From Catellatospora sp. TT07R-123 (GTDB lineage Bacteria; Actinomycetota; Actinomycetes; Mycobacteriales; Micromonosporaceae), in NCBI RefSeq assembly GCF_018327705.1, contig NZ_BNEM01000002.1, positions 1,116,001 through 1,180,000 on the forward strand: DNA of 64,000 nt, written 5' to 3'. The notes beneath the pieces are model-generated. The model did not search any database and was not told where the DNA came from. It saw only the letters and a program-made list of their open reading frames with translations. Both the position numbers and the translations under genes were made by a program. Positions 51,552-62,588 of this stretch are shown in pieces (the first letter of the stretch is position 1; the number at the start of each line of letters is the position of its first letter).

Positions 51552-53039
51552 ATGCCGCAGCTGACTCTGCTGCTCTACCTGACTGTCATGCTCACGGCAC
51601 TTGGAGGGTTCTTCCTCACCGGGCCCGACGCCTGGGTCGCCGTGTTGTGGCAGGTGGCCGTCGGTTACCTGGCGACCGCGGCGATCGTGATCGGCGCCCG
51701 GCGCAACACCAGCGAGCGGGCAGCCTGGTACTGCTTCGCCGTCGGGATCTTCGCCAACAGCACCGGAATCCTCGTCGAGGCCATCACCGCCTCGATGACC
51801 GGTTCGACGGGCCTGCCCTCGGTGCCGTCACCCGCAGACGCGTTCTACCTGGTCCTCTATCCCGCCTTCGCGCTCGGGCTCGCCCTGCTGATCCGCAAGC
51901 GTGAGGCCCGGCGGGACTGGGGAGCGCTGGTCGACGCGACCATGATCGTCGCGGGACTCAGCCTGCCCGCATGGATATTCATCATCGCGCCGACCGTCGG
52001 GGACCAGGCCCTGAGCCTTGCCGGGCAACTGGTGAGCATCGCCTATCCGGTCGGCGACCTGATGCTGGCCGTGATGGTGATCAGGCTGTACCTGGGCACC
52101 CACCACCCTCGTCCTCGCGCGCTGTGGCTGATGACCGGATCGCTGGCGGCGTTCCTGCTCGCCGACATCACCTGGGCCGTCCTCCACGTGCTCGGGCAGT
52201 CACCCGGAGACACCGCCCACCGCCTCATCCAGGTGACCTCCATGCTCGCGTACACCATGATCGGCGCCGCCGCACTGCACCCGTCGGCCCGTCAGATCGC
52301 GGAACAGGACCGGCCCCCGGCCGGCCGCCTGAACATCATCATGATCTGCCTGTTCACCAGCGCGGCACTGATCGCCCCGGCACTGTTGATCTTCGAGGTC
52401 GTCCAGGGCCGGGTGACCGACGGGCTGGCCATCGCCGTGGGCTCCATAGTCATGGTCCTGCTGGTGGCGACGCGGTCGTCACAACTGGTACGGCGCCTGG
52501 AGCAGCAGGCGACGACGATCCGGGCCATGTCCCACACCGACGACCTGACCGGCCTGCCCAACCGGCGGGCCTGGGTCATCGAGCTGCCCCGGGCCATCGA
52601 ACGGGCCCGCCGTGACGGTGTCCCCCTCTCGGTGGCCATGCTCGACATGGACCACTTCAAGCTCTTCAACGACACCCACGGACACCCGGCCGGGGACAGG
52701 TTGCTCACCGCTGCCGGCGCCGCCTGGCAGCAGCGGCTGCGTGAGGTGGACTACCTGGCCCGGTACGGCGGCGAGGAGTTCCTCGTCCTGCTACCCGACG
52801 CCGACGGTGTCCGAGCGGGGCAGGTGGTCGACCGGCTGCGCAGTTCCACCCCCCTCGGCCAGACCTTCTCCGCCGGTGTGGCGACCTGGGACGGCCGCGA
52901 GACCTCGGACGAGCTGGTCGCGCGGGCAGACAGCGCGCTGTACACCGCCAAGCAGACCGGACGTGACCGGACCGTGCTCGCCCTGTCGCCCAGGACCGAT
53001 CTGAACGGCCAGTACCCCGCGCCGGCCCGCGACCGGTGA
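51552..53039 (+). CDS. Membrane GGDEF diguanylate cyclase
   Basis: The 495-aa protein has about nine membrane helices in its first 320 residues and a GGDEF domain at about 335-490. The active site is RYGGEEFLVLLP at about 404-415, preceded by LREVD, giving an inhibitory RxxD I-site exactly five residues before GGEEF. Thus it should make cyclic di-GMP and be product-inhibited. The sensor region is MASE-like. The start at ATG after GGAGG is chosen over an upstream alternative. It is monocistronic and is followed by a terminator. Confidence 0.92.
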   Translation: MPQLTLLLYLTVMLTALGGFFLTGPDAWVAVLWQVAVGYLATAAIVIGARRNTSERAAWYCFAVGIFANSTGILVEAITASMTGSTGLPSVPSPADAFYLVLYPAFALGLALLIRKREARRDWGALVDATMIVAGLSLPAWIFIIAPTVGDQALSLAGQLVSIAYPVGDLMLAVMVIRLYLGTHHPRPRALWLMTGSLAAFLLADITWAVLHVLGQSPGDTAHRLIQVTSMLAYTMIGAAALHPSARQIAEQDRPPAGRLNIIMICLFTSAALIAPALLIFEVVQGRVTDGLAIAVGSIVMVLLVATRSSQLVRRLEQQATTIRAMSHTDDLTGLPNRRAWVIELPRAIERARRDGVPLSVAMLDMDHFKLFNDTHGHPAGDRLLTAAGAAWQQRLREVDYLARYGGEEFLVLLPDADGVRAGQVVDRLRSSTPLGQTFSAGVATWDGRETSDELVARADSALYTAKQTGRDRTVLALSPRTDLNGQYPAPARDR

Positions 53040-53057
53040 TCGGACCGAGTCTTCGCT

Positions 53058-53078
53058 CCGCCGGTGCTCGACCGGCGG
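53058..53078. terminator. Short bidirectional hairpin
   Basis: CCGCCGGT and ACCGGCGG form a perfect 8-bp stem with a five-base loop between the convergent GGDEF and TetR genes. Confidence 0.6.
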
Positions 53079-53104
53079 CGTTCGCTGCTCCAGCCGCAAG
53101 CGGC

Positions 53105-53713
53105 TCAGCGCACGGCCGGAAGGACCAGGTCGAGGGTGCGCGCCCACTGCCGCAGCACCCGGTGGCGGCGGGCGGTGTCGTCGTGCAGCAGTTCCGCCAG
53201 CCCCAGGCCGCGCGCCAGGTCCAGGGTGGCCTGGACGGTCTCGCGGGTGCCGGGCTGCTTCTCGTCGACGCGAAGCAGCTCCACCGCCATCCGGTGCGCC
53301 ACCCGGCCCAGTTCGGCCTCCAGCGGGCGCATCCGCTCGCGCAGCCCCTCGTCGGCGGCGGCCGCGACCCACAGGTGCAGCGCCGCCCGGAACACCGGCC
53401 CCCGGTACAGCCCGACCAGCACCCCCAGCACCTTCTCCGTACGCCGCGGCCCGGTGCGCAGCGCGTCGGCGGCGTCGCCGATCTCGGCGGCGCGGACCTC
53501 GCTCATGTGCCCGATCAGCGCCGCGACCAGGTCCTCGCGGGTCGGGAAGTGGTGCTGGGCGGCGCCGCGCGACACCCCGGCCCGCTCGGCGACGACCGCG
53601 ACGGTCGCCCCGGACCAGCCGAGTTCGGCCATGCACTGCACGGCCGCCGTGAGCAGCCGCTGCCGGGTGGCGCGGCTGCGGTCCTGGCGGGGTTCGCGGG
53701 CGGTGGTCGGCAC
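53105..53713 (-). CDS. TetR-family regulator of the acyl-CoA operon
   Basis: The 202-aa protein has an HTH domain at about 15-60 (RQRLLTAAVQCMAELGWSGATVAVVAERAGVSRGAAQHHFPTREDLVAAL). The C-terminal ligand domain contains LRERMRPLEAELGRVAHRMAVELL. It is the last gene of a six-gene operon for acyl-CoA catabolism and probably represses it through the palindrome at 61040, relieved by acyl-CoA, as described for similar TetR proteins. Its start lies 20 bases after the dehydrogenase stop, and it has no promoter of its own that I can see. Confidence 0.88.
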   Translation of the reverse strand: MPTTAREPRQDRSRATRQRLLTAAVQCMAELGWSGATVAVVAERAGVSRGAAQHHFPTREDLVAALIGHMSEVRAAEIGDAADALRTGPRRTEKVLGVLVGLYRGPVFRAALHLWVAAAADEGLRERMRPLEAELGRVAHRMAVELLRVDEKQPGTRETVQATLDLARGLGLAELLHDDTARRHRVLRQWARTLDLVLPAVR

Positions 53714-53732
53714 GGCGGTCAGGCTACCCAGG

Positions 53733-54890
53733 TCAGTACGAGCGCGGCAGGCCGAGGCTGTGCTGGGCCACGAAGTTGAGGATCATCTCCCGGCTGACCG
53801 GGGCGATGCGCCCGAGGCGGGACGCGACCAGCAGCGTGGCCAGGCCGTACTCGGTGGACAGGCCGTTGCCGCCGTGGGTCTGCACGGCCTGGTCGACCGC
53901 CTTGACCACGGCCTCGCCCGCGGCGTACTTGGCCATGTTGGCGGCCTCCCCGGCGGCCTGGTCCTCGCCCGCGTCGTAGAGGTTGGCGGCGTGGTAGGCC
54001 ATCAGCCGGGCCAGCTCGACCTCGATGTGGCAGGCGGCCAGCGGGTGGCTGATCGCCTGGTGGGCGCCGATCGGCACACCCCATACCGCCCGGGTGCGGG
54101 CGTAGTCGACGGCCTTGCCCAGCGCGTGGCGGGCCATGCCGAGCGCGAACGCCGAGGCCAGGATGCGTTCGGGGTTGAGCCCGGCGAACAGCTGCATCAG
54201 CCCGGCGTCGGGGCTGCCGACCAGCGCGTCGCCGGGCAGCGCGACGTCGTCGAGGAACAGGTCGAACTGCTTCTCCGGCGCGACCAGCTCGGTCGGGATC
54301 GGGCTGGCGCCGAACCCGGCGGCGTCGGTGGGCACGACGAACAGCACCGGCTTGAGCCGCCCGGTGCGCTCGTCGGCGGTACGGGCCACCACCAGCACCG
54401 CCTCGGCCTCGTCGACCCCGGAGATGTACGTCTTGCGCCCGGTCAGCCGCCAGCCGTCCCCGTCGCGGGTCGCGGTGGTGGCCAGCTCGTGGACGTTGGA
54501 ACCCGCGTCCGGCTCGGTGATCGCGAACGCGAACACCCGCGTGCCGTCGGCCAGGCCCGGCAGCCAGCGCCGCTTCTGCTCCTCGGTGCCGAACCGGGCG
54601 ATGACGGTGGCGCAGATCGCCGGGGAGACGACCATCAGCAGCAGCGGGCAGCCCGCCGCACCGAGTTCCTCGCAGACGGCGGCCAGATCGCCGATGCCGC
54701 CCCCGCCGCCGCCGTACGCGACGGGCACGTGCACGCCGAGGTAGCCGAGCTGCCCGGCCTCGCGCCACAGCTCGGTGGACTTGCCGCCGGTGCGGGCGTT
54801 GCGCACGTAGTAGTCGTGGCCGTACTTGGCGCCCAGGGCGCTGACGGCCTCGCGCAGGGCGCGGCGCTCGTCGGTCTCGGGCAGGGTCAT
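53733..54890 (-). CDS. Acyl-CoA dehydrogenase
   Basis: The 385-aa flavoprotein has VPVAYGGGGGGIGDLAAVCEELG near 55, FAITEPDAGSNVHELATTA near 120, RILASAFALGMARHALGKAVDYARTRAVWG near 245, and GEAVVKAVDQAVQTHGGNGLSTEYGLATLL near 320, carrying the usual FAD-binding and substrate motifs. The group is close to citronellyl-CoA or isovaleryl-CoA dehydrogenases. It oxidises an acyl-CoA to the enoyl-CoA used by the carboxylase of the same operon. ATGA overlap with the biotin carboxylase stop suggests coupling. Confidence 0.9.
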   Translation of the reverse strand: MTLPETDERRALREAVSALGAKYGHDYYVRNARTGGKSTELWREAGQLGYLGVHVPVAYGGGGGGIGDLAAVCEELGAAGCPLLLMVVSPAICATVIARFGTEEQKRRWLPGLADGTRVFAFAITEPDAGSNVHELATTATRDGDGWRLTGRKTYISGVDEAEAVLVVARTADERTGRLKPVLFVVPTDAAGFGASPIPTELVAPEKQFDLFLDDVALPGDALVGSPDAGLMQLFAGLNPERILASAFALGMARHALGKAVDYARTRAVWGVPIGAHQAISHPLAACHIEVELARLMAYHAANLYDAGEDQAAGEAANMAKYAAGEAVVKAVDQAVQTHGGNGLSTEYGLATLLVASRLGRIAPVSREMILNFVAQHSLGLPRSY

Positions 54891-56854
54891 GGCTGGTCCT
54901 CCTGGGCGGGGGCGGGGGTGACCACGGCGAGCACGGCGCCGACGTCGACCTGGCGGCCGACCTCGACCCGCAGGCTGGTGAGCACGCCGTCGACCGGGGC
55001 GGTGATCTCGTGCTGCATCTTCATCGCCTCCAGCCACAGCAGCGGCTGCCCGGCGGCGACGGTGTCGCCCTCGGCGGCGGCGACCCGGATGACGGACCCC
55101 GGCAGCGGCGCGACCAGCGAGCCGGGCTCGGTGGCCGGGGCGGCCTGCGGGAAGCGGTCGACCGGGGTGAGGGCGACCGGGCCGAGCGGGGAGTCGACGC
55201 AGGTCAGGGCGTCGTACGCGGTGACGGCGAAGGTGTGCCGCAGCGGGCCGGCCAGCAGTTCGACCCGGTCGGCGGTGACCTCACCGACGGTGAGGCCGGG
55301 TTCGCCGTCGACGGTGGTCCCGGCGCGGCCGGGGCGGTAGGCGACCTCCTCGCGGCCGTACGGGCCGTCGTAGGCGCGCCGCTGCGGGGCCGAGCCGAGG
55401 TTGCGCCAGCCGAGCGGCAGCGTGCCGAGCACGCGGGCCCGGTCGCGTTCGGTGTGCGCGGCGGCCAGCGCGGCGGCGATCGCCGACAGCCGCACCGCGC
55501 GCTCGTCGGCCAGCGGCCGGGACAGCTCCGCCAGGTCGTGGGTGGCCAGGAACGACGTGTCGACGTCCCCGGCCAGGAACGCCGGGTGGCGCAGCAGCCG
55601 GACCAGCAGGTCGCGGTTGGTGACCAGGCCGTGGATGCGCGCGGCCGCCACCGCCCCGGCGAGGGTACGGGCCGCCGCGGCCCGGCTCGGCGCCCAGGCG
55701 ATCAGCTTGGCCAGCATCGGGTCGTAGTGCACGCCGACGGTGTCCCCGGCGGTGACGCCGCTGTCCAGGCGCAGCCCGCGTACCGGCGCGAACTGCGCCG
55801 CCGTGCCCGGCACGGCGAACTCGCGCAGCAGGCCGGTCTGCGGCCGCCAGTCGCGGGCGGGGTCCTCGGCGTAGAGCCGGACCTCGATCGCGTGGCCGCG
55901 CACCGGCGGCGGCACCGGGTCCAGCGCGGCGCCCTCGGCGACCGACAGTTGCAGGTCGACCAGGTCGACGCCGGTGACGGCCTCGGTGACCGGGTGCTCG
56001 ACCTGGAGCCGGGTGTTCATCTCCAGGAAGTGGAAGCCGTCGGGCCCGGCCAGGAACTCGACCGTGCCCGCACCGGTGTATCCGATCGCGCGGGCGGCGG
56101 CGGCCGCCGCCTCGGCCAGGCGCTCGCGGACCGCGTCGGCCAGGCCCGGCGCGGGCGCCTCCTCGACGATCTTCTGGTGGCGGCGCTGGATCGAGCAGTC
56201 GCGCTCCCCCAGCGTCCACACCGTGCCGTACGCGTCCGCCAGGACCTGCACCTCGATGTGCCGCCCGGCGGGCAGGTACGGCTCGCAGAACACCGTCGGG
56301 TCGCCGAACGCGGCGGCGGCCTCGGCGCGCGCCGCCTCGACCTGCGCGGGCAGCTCGGCGAGGGTGCGCACCACCCGCATGCCCCGGCCGCCGCCGCCCG
56401 CCGACGCCTTGACCAGCACCGGCAGGTCGGCTTCGGTGATCGCGGCGGGGTCGAGTTCCGGCAGCACCGGCACCCCGGCGGCGGCCATCAGCTTCTTGGC
56501 GGCGACCTTCGAACCCATCGCCTCGATCGCGGCCGGGGACGGCCCGACCCAGGTCAGCCCGGCGTCGAGCACCGCCTGCGCGAACGCGGCGTTCTCGGAC
56601 AGGAACCCGTAGCCGGGGTGCACCGCGTCGGCCCCGGCGGCCAGCGCCGCCGCGACGATCAGGTCGCCGCGCAGGTATGTGTCGGCCGCCGCCGCCCCGG
56701 GCAGCCGCACCGCGAGGTCGGCCTCGCGGGCGTGTATGGCGCGGGCGTCGGGGTCGGCGTAGACGGCGACGGTGGCGATGCCCCGGTCGCGGCAGGTGCG
56801 CAGGACCCGGCGGGCGATCTCGCCCCGGTTGGCCACGAGCAGTCGAGTGATCAT
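54887..56854 (-). CDS. Biotin carboxylase/BCCP subunit of an acyl-CoA carboxylase
   Basis: The 655-aa subunit has an N-terminal biotin carboxylase domain (MITRLLVANRGEIARRVLRTCRD, ATP-grasp segment VLVKASAGGGGRGMRVV near 145, EMNTRLQVEHPVTEAVTGVDLVDLQ near 280). The C-terminal biotinyl domain carries the lysine in WLEAMKMQHEIT near 609. Length and order fit methylcrotonyl-, geranyl- or propionyl-CoA carboxylase alpha subunits. It carboxylates biotin with ATP and bicarbonate for the adjacent carboxyltransferase. It is part of the TetR-controlled operon. Confidence 0.93.
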   Translation of the reverse strand: MITRLLVANRGEIARRVLRTCRDRGIATVAVYADPDARAIHAREADLAVRLPGAAAADTYLRGDLIVAAALAAGADAVHPGYGFLSENAAFAQAVLDAGLTWVGPSPAAIEAMGSKVAAKKLMAAAGVPVLPELDPAAITEADLPVLVKASAGGGGRGMRVVRTLAELPAQVEAARAEAAAAFGDPTVFCEPYLPAGRHIEVQVLADAYGTVWTLGERDCSIQRRHQKIVEEAPAPGLADAVRERLAEAAAAAARAIGYTGAGTVEFLAGPDGFHFLEMNTRLQVEHPVTEAVTGVDLVDLQLSVAEGAALDPVPPPVRGHAIEVRLYAEDPARDWRPQTGLLREFAVPGTAAQFAPVRGLRLDSGVTAGDTVGVHYDPMLAKLIAWAPSRAAAARTLAGAVAAARIHGLVTNRDLLVRLLRHPAFLAGDVDTSFLATHDLAELSRPLADERAVRLSAIAAALAAAHTERDRARVLGTLPLGWRNLGSAPQRRAYDGPYGREEVAYRPGRAGTTVDGEPGLTVGEVTADRVELLAGPLRHTFAVTAYDALTCVDSPLGPVALTPVDRFPQAAPATEPGSLVAPLPGSVIRVAAAEGDTVAAGQPLLWLEAMKMQHEITAPVDGVLTSLRVEVGRQVDVGAVLAVVTPAPAQEDQP

Positions 56855-56859
56855 CGCCG

Positions 56860-58454
<1,595 letters not shown>

Positions 58455-58458
<4 letters not shown>

Positions 58459-60191
58459 AACAGCTCCTCGGGGATGTCGACGTACCGGGAGCGCAGCCAC
58501 TCCCCCAGGCCCTTGCCCTGCGGATCGAACCGGGTGCCCGCCGACACCCCGTCGCCGAGCAGCCCGTCGACGACGAAGTTCATCGCCCGCAGGTTCGGCA
58601 GCTCGTACCGCGTCACCGGCAGCTCACCGACCTCCGGCAGCAGACGCCGCAGCTGCGCCACCGTCAGGGCCGCCACCAGCCACGCGTAGGCGGCGTCGGT
58701 GCGCACCCAGACGCCGATGTTCGCGCTGCCGCCCTTGTCGCCGCTGCGCGCCCCCGCCACCAGCCCCAACGCCCCCCGCCGCGTCCCCGAGGCCTTCTTT
58801 TCGCCAGCTGATGCGGAAGGGCCCCTTCCTGACGCCGAAGGCGTGAGCGCTCCCGGCGCGGCGGAGGCGGGCGGGGCGGCGGCGACGGGGGCGGGCGGGA
58901 TGGGCACGGTGGTGCCGTCCGGCAGGACCGCGACGTGCGGGACCTCGGCGGCGGGGACGGACACGGAGGTGAAGACGCCGTAGGGGGTGCCGTCGGACGG
59001 CGGGGCGGTGACGGTGAACCCCGGGTAGCTCGCCAGGGCCAGTTCGACGGCGGCGCCGGAGAAGGCCCGGCCGGCCAGCTTCGGGTCGGGGTCCTTGACG
59101 GTGGCGTGCAGCAGGGCGCTCGCCTCCTCCTGGCCGTCCGCGTCAGGGTGGTCGGTGCGGGCCAGGCGCCAGGCCAGCACGCGCGGCGGGCGGGGCAGCG
59201 CCGCCTCCAGCTGCGCCCGGACCAGCGCCGCCTTGGCCTCGACGTCGAGTCCGGTCAGGACGAACGTGACGTCGTTGCGGAACCCGCCGAGGGTGTTCAG
59301 CCCGACCTTGAGCGTGGACGGCGCGGGCTCGCCGCGTACGCCGCTGATGCGCACCCGGTCGGGGCCGTCGTCGGCGAGCACGACCGTGTCCAGGCGGGCG
59401 GTGACGTCGGGGCCGAGGTAGCGCGGGGAGTCGATCTCGTACAGCAGCTGTGCCGTGACCGTCCCGACGGTGACCGCGCCGCCCGTCCCGGGGTGCTTGG
59501 TGATCACGCTGGAGCCGTCGGCGTACACCTCGGCGATCGGGAAGCCCGGCCGGGTCAGGTCGTGCTCGGTGAAGAACGCGTAGTTGCCGCCGGTGGCCTG
59601 CGTGCCGCACTCGATGACGTGCCCGGCCACCACCGCCCCGGCGAGGGCGTCCAGGTCGTCCTGCGCCCAGCCGAAGTGCGCGGCGGCCGGGCCGACGACC
59701 AGCGACGCGTCGGTGACCCGGCCGGTGACCACGATGTCGGCCCCGGCCCGCAGCGCGGCGGCGATCCCGAACGCGCCGAGGTACGCGTTGGCCGTCAGCG
59801 GCGTGCCGGCGCCGGTGGCGAGCTCGGCGGCCCGCGCGGTCAGGTCGTCGCCGGTCACGTACGCGATCCGGGGCGCCAGCCCCAGCTTCTCGCCCAGTTC
59901 CCGCAGCGCCTGCGCCAGCCCGGCCGGGTTGAGCCCGCCCGCGTTGGTCACCACCTTCACCCCGGCGTCCAGCGCCAGGCCGAGGCAGTCCTCCATCTGG
60001 CGCAGGAACGTCCTGGCGTATCCGCCGGAGGGGTCTTTCAGCCGGTCGCGGCCGAGGATGAGCATGGTGAGCTCGGCCAGGTAGTCGCCGGTGAGCACGT
60101 CGACCGGGCCGCCGGTGAGCATCTCGCGCACGGCCGAGAACCGGTCGCCGTAGAAGCCGGACGCGTTGGCGATCCGCAGCGGCGCGCTCAC
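58455..60191 (-). CDS. AtuA-like (DUF1446) protein with fused C-terminal domain
   Basis: The 578-aa protein has an N-terminal domain like AtuA of acyclic terpene degradation: LRIANASGFYGDRFSAVREMLTGG, VTNAGGLNPAGLAQALRELG, RVTDASLVVGPAAAHFGW, and ECGTQATGGNYAFF. The C-terminal portion from about residue 480 (ALGLVAGARSGDKGGSANIGVWVRTD) matches the separate small AtuA-associated protein of other bacteria, fused here. The Ala/Pro/Ser linker at about 440-475 is coded through a palindromic repeat (58815-58829). The GTG start overlaps the upstream stop. It probably aids hydration or transfer of branched acyl-CoA; the exact role is unproven. Confidence 0.82.
58815..58829. repeat. Palindrome inside the coding linker of the AtuA-like gene
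   Basis: GGAAGGG-C-CCCTTCC is a perfect 15-base palindrome. It falls in the coding segment that specifies the low-complexity linker and resembles the core of the hairpin arms at 20409-20469. Confidence 0.6.
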
Positions 60192-60994
60192 GCGGCACCG
60201 CCCGCACCCCGGCCGGGCGCGCGGCCCGCGCCGGGCGGCCCGGCGAACACCTGCGCCACGTCCAGCCACCGGTCGGCGTCGGGGCCGTCGGCGGTCACGG
60301 CCAGGTCGGCGCGGTGGCGGCGCTGGGTCACCAGCAGGCAGAAGTCCAGTGCGGGCCCGGTGACGCGCTGGGCGGCACCGGGCGGTCCCCAGCGCCACGG
60401 CTGCCCGTCCGGCCCGGTCAGCTCGACCGCGAACTCCTCGGCGGGTGCGTCGAGCCCGTGCAGGTGGAAGGCGAAGTCCCGGGTGCGTACGCCGAGGTGG
60501 GCGATGTGGCGCAGGTTGCCGGTGGGTTCGGGGACGACGCCGAGGGTGTCGGCGAGGTCGTACCCGTGCGCCCAGGTCTCCATGATCCGGGCGGTGGCCA
60601 TGGACGCGGCGCTCATCGGCGGGCCGTACCAGGCGACGCGGGCGCCGGGCGGCAGCGCCCGCAACGCCTCGGCGAGGTCGTGGCGGCCCTGCCGCCAGCG
60701 GGCCCGCAGCGGCACCGGCGGGGTGCGGGCCCAGTCCCGGGCACCGGTGTCGACGAAGCCGAGCGGGTCGGCGGCCAGCAGCTCGGCCATCTGCGCGGCG
60801 AAGCCGGGCGGGTCGGTGACGGCGAGCAGGGCCTGGTGGTCGGTCCAGGCGAGATGCGCGATCTGGTGCGCCACGGTCCAGCCCGGGGCCGGGGTCGGCG
60901 CGGCCCAGCCTGACTCGGGCAGGTCGAGCAGCAGCCGGTCCACCACGCGGCCCTCGGCGGCCAGGTCGTCCAGCAGCGCCGCCAGTTCGGCCAT
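60188..60994 (-). CDS. TIGR03084-like, maleylpyruvate-isomerase/DinB-fold protein
   Basis: The 268-aa protein starts MAELAALLDDLAAEGRVVDRLLLDLPESGWAAPTPAPGWTVAHQIAHLAWTDH, which matches the mycothiol-dependent maleylpyruvate isomerase N-terminal/DinB-like four-helix bundle with a metal-binding His. The C-terminal half contains FHLHGLDAPAEEFAVELTGPDGQPWRWG. Homologues are found at the head of acyl-CoA operons in actinobacteria and are called TIGR03084. It may add or remove mycothiol-type adducts, but this is inference. It is the first gene of the six-gene operon. Confidence 0.78.
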   Translation of the reverse strand: MAELAALLDDLAAEGRVVDRLLLDLPESGWAAPTPAPGWTVAHQIAHLAWTDHQALLAVTDPPGFAAQMAELLAADPLGFVDTGARDWARTPPVPLRARWRQGRHDLAEALRALPPGARVAWYGPPMSAASMATARIMETWAHGYDLADTLGVVPEPTGNLRHIAHLGVRTRDFAFHLHGLDAPAEEFAVELTGPDGQPWRWGPPGAAQRVTGPALDFCLLVTQRRHRADLAVTADGPDADRWLDVAQVFAGPPGAGRAPGRGAGGAA

Positions 60995-61039
60995 GGGGCA
61001 CCCCCTTCGGGGCAAGCCTCGCCTCGGGGTGAGAAAAAG

Positions 61040-61053
61040 TCAAGCACGCTTGA
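61040..61053. promoter_or_regulatory. TetR operator upstream of the acyl-CoA operon
   Basis: TCAAGCACGCTTGA is a near-perfect palindrome with AAAAA and TTTTT flanks, 46 bases before the first gene. It lies in an AT-rich island in GC-rich DNA. The most likely ligand is the TetR protein encoded last in the operon. Confidence 0.65.
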
Positions 61054-61082
61054 TTTTTAAGCACGGGTACCGGCAGACGAAA

Positions 61083-61120
61083 CCGCGCCCCGCTCCGGAG
61101 GCGGCCGGAGCGGGGCGCGG
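61083..61120 (-). terminator. Strong terminator after the PhoX-like gene
   Basis: A 16-bp perfect stem (CCGCGCCCCGCTCCGG / CCGGAGCGGGGCGCGG) with a six-base loop lies 20 bases beyond the PhoX-like stop. Confidence 0.8.
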
Positions 61121-61139
61121 ATGACGAGCGGGACCGCGG

Positions 61140-62531
61140 TCAGCAGTCCTTCTTGCGGCCCCACGGGCCGGTGATCGCGAACACCTGGCCCGGCGACTGG
61201 ATGTTGGCGAACAGGATGCGGCCGTCGTCGGTGAACGTCGGGCCGGTGAACTCGCTCTCGCTGGCCTCGTTGCGGCCCAGCGGGTAGGTCTCGCCCTTCT
61301 CGCTGACGCCGACCAGGTGCGACAGGCCCTCGCCGTCCTCGGCCAGGATCAGGCCGCCGTACGGCGACACGGTGATGTTGTCCGGACCGTCGAAGGCACC
61401 CTCGGCCTTCGGGTCGGCGTTCACGCCGAAGATGGTGACCAGCTCGATGGTCTCGCGCTTCGGGTCGTAGAACCACACCTGGCCGTCGTGCTCGTTGACG
61501 CTGCCGTCGCTGATGCGCGCGTAGCTGGAGACGAAGTAGACGCCCTTGTCGCCGTACCACTGGCCTTCGAGCTTGCGGGCACGGGTGACCTGGTCGTCGG
61601 TGAACTGCTTGCGCACCGAGGTGGTGACCGCGAGCCGGTCCGGCACGTCCACCCAGGTCACCTTGTACTTCGTGCCAGGGGTCAGCGCCTGGGACAGGTC
61701 GTTGATGTGCATGCCGTCCAGCGACGCGCTCATCGCCTGGAGGGTGCCCGCGGTGTCGCCGCCCGCACCGAGCGCGAGCTGGCGCAGCTCGCCCTTGCGG
61801 CCCTTGAAGTGCTTCGGCGGCACCCAGCGGAAGTAGAGCCCGTGCGGGCCACTGGCGTCCTCGGTCAGGTAGATCTCGTTGGTCTTCGGGTCCACGGCCA
61901 CGGCCTCGTGCGCGTAGCGGCCCAGGAACTTCAGCGGCACCGGCGAGAGGTTGGCGGCGCGGTCGTGCGGGTCGACCTCGAACACCCAGCCGTGGTCGAA
62001 CTGGAACACGCCACCGGCGCGCTGCTCGGTCTCCTCGCAGGTCAGCCAGGTTCCCCAGGGGGTGATGCCGCCCGCGCAGTTGTTGTGCGTGCCCGCGAGG
62101 CTGACGTATTCGCGGACGCGGTTGCCGTGCTGGTCCACGTCGATGTTGGTGGTGCCGCCCGCCGCGCCCGGGTCGAAGGTCACGCCCGGCAGCGGCGGCA
62201 CGCCGAAGGGCTCGCCGCCGCCGATCTCGTGGTTGTTGACCAGCGTGTAGCCGCCCGGGGTGCGGAAGACCGCGGTGCCGTCGGCGTCGCTGGGAGTGAA
62301 CTCGCCGGACTCCAGGACGGTCACGCCCGCCTCGGCGACGATGCGGTACGAGAAGCCCTCGGGCAGCGACAGGACCCCGGCCGGGTCGGTGACCAGCGGG
62401 CCGTAGCCGGCGACCTTCGGGTGGGCGTAGGCGGGACCGGCGATGGCGGCGGCGCTACCGGCGAACGCGATGCCGATACCGCCGAGGGTCGAGGCGCGCA
62501 GCAGGTTGCGGCGGGACAGTGGGGTGCTCAC
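61140..62531 (-). CDS. PhoX/DUF839-type phosphatase, Tat-exported
   Basis: The 463-aa protein has a twin-arginine signal near residue 6 (SRRNLLRAS) and cleavage near AYAHPKV. The beta-propeller-like body carries VNNHEIGGGEPFGVPP, LAGTHNNCAGGITPWGTWLTCEET, GRYAHEAVAVDP, YLTEDASGPHGLYFRW and AEGAFDGPDNITVSPYGGLILAEDGEG, all typical of PF05787 (PhoX). The GTG start follows GGAAGG; the longer frame adds 14 residues ahead of the Tat motif. It hydrolyses phosphate esters outside the cell; control by phosphate would be usual, but no PHO box is evident. Confidence 0.88.
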   Translation of the reverse strand: MSTPLSRRNLLRASTLGGIGIAFAGSAAAIAGPAYAHPKVAGYGPLVTDPAGVLSLPEGFSYRIVAEAGVTVLESGEFTPSDADGTAVFRTPGGYTLVNNHEIGGGEPFGVPPLPGVTFDPGAAGGTTNIDVDQHGNRVREYVSLAGTHNNCAGGITPWGTWLTCEETEQRAGGVFQFDHGWVFEVDPHDRAANLSPVPLKFLGRYAHEAVAVDPKTNEIYLTEDASGPHGLYFRWVPPKHFKGRKGELRQLALGAGGDTAGTLQAMSASLDGMHINDLSQALTPGTKYKVTWVDVPDRLAVTTSVRKQFTDDQVTRARKLEGQWYGDKGVYFVSSYARISDGSVNEHDGQVWFYDPKRETIELVTIFGVNADPKAEGAFDGPDNITVSPYGGLILAEDGEGLSHLVGVSEKGETYPLGRNEASESEFTGPTFTDDGRILFANIQSPGQVFAITGPWGRKKDC

Positions 62532-62562
62532 GGTGACGGGGCCTTCCAGGAGTTTCGCCAGG

Positions 62563-62588
62563 GATGCAGACATGCGATGCAGACATGC
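62563..62588. repeat. Tandem 13-base direct repeat in the PhoX promoter region
   Basis: Two exact copies of GATGCAGACATGC are followed by a partial third (AATGCC). The array is 32 bases upstream of the GTG start and may be a regulator-binding direct repeat. Confidence 0.5.

Noticed and set aside
62563-62588. CRISPR-like direct repeats
   Set aside because: The units are 13 bases, adjacent without spacers, and no cas genes are nearby.
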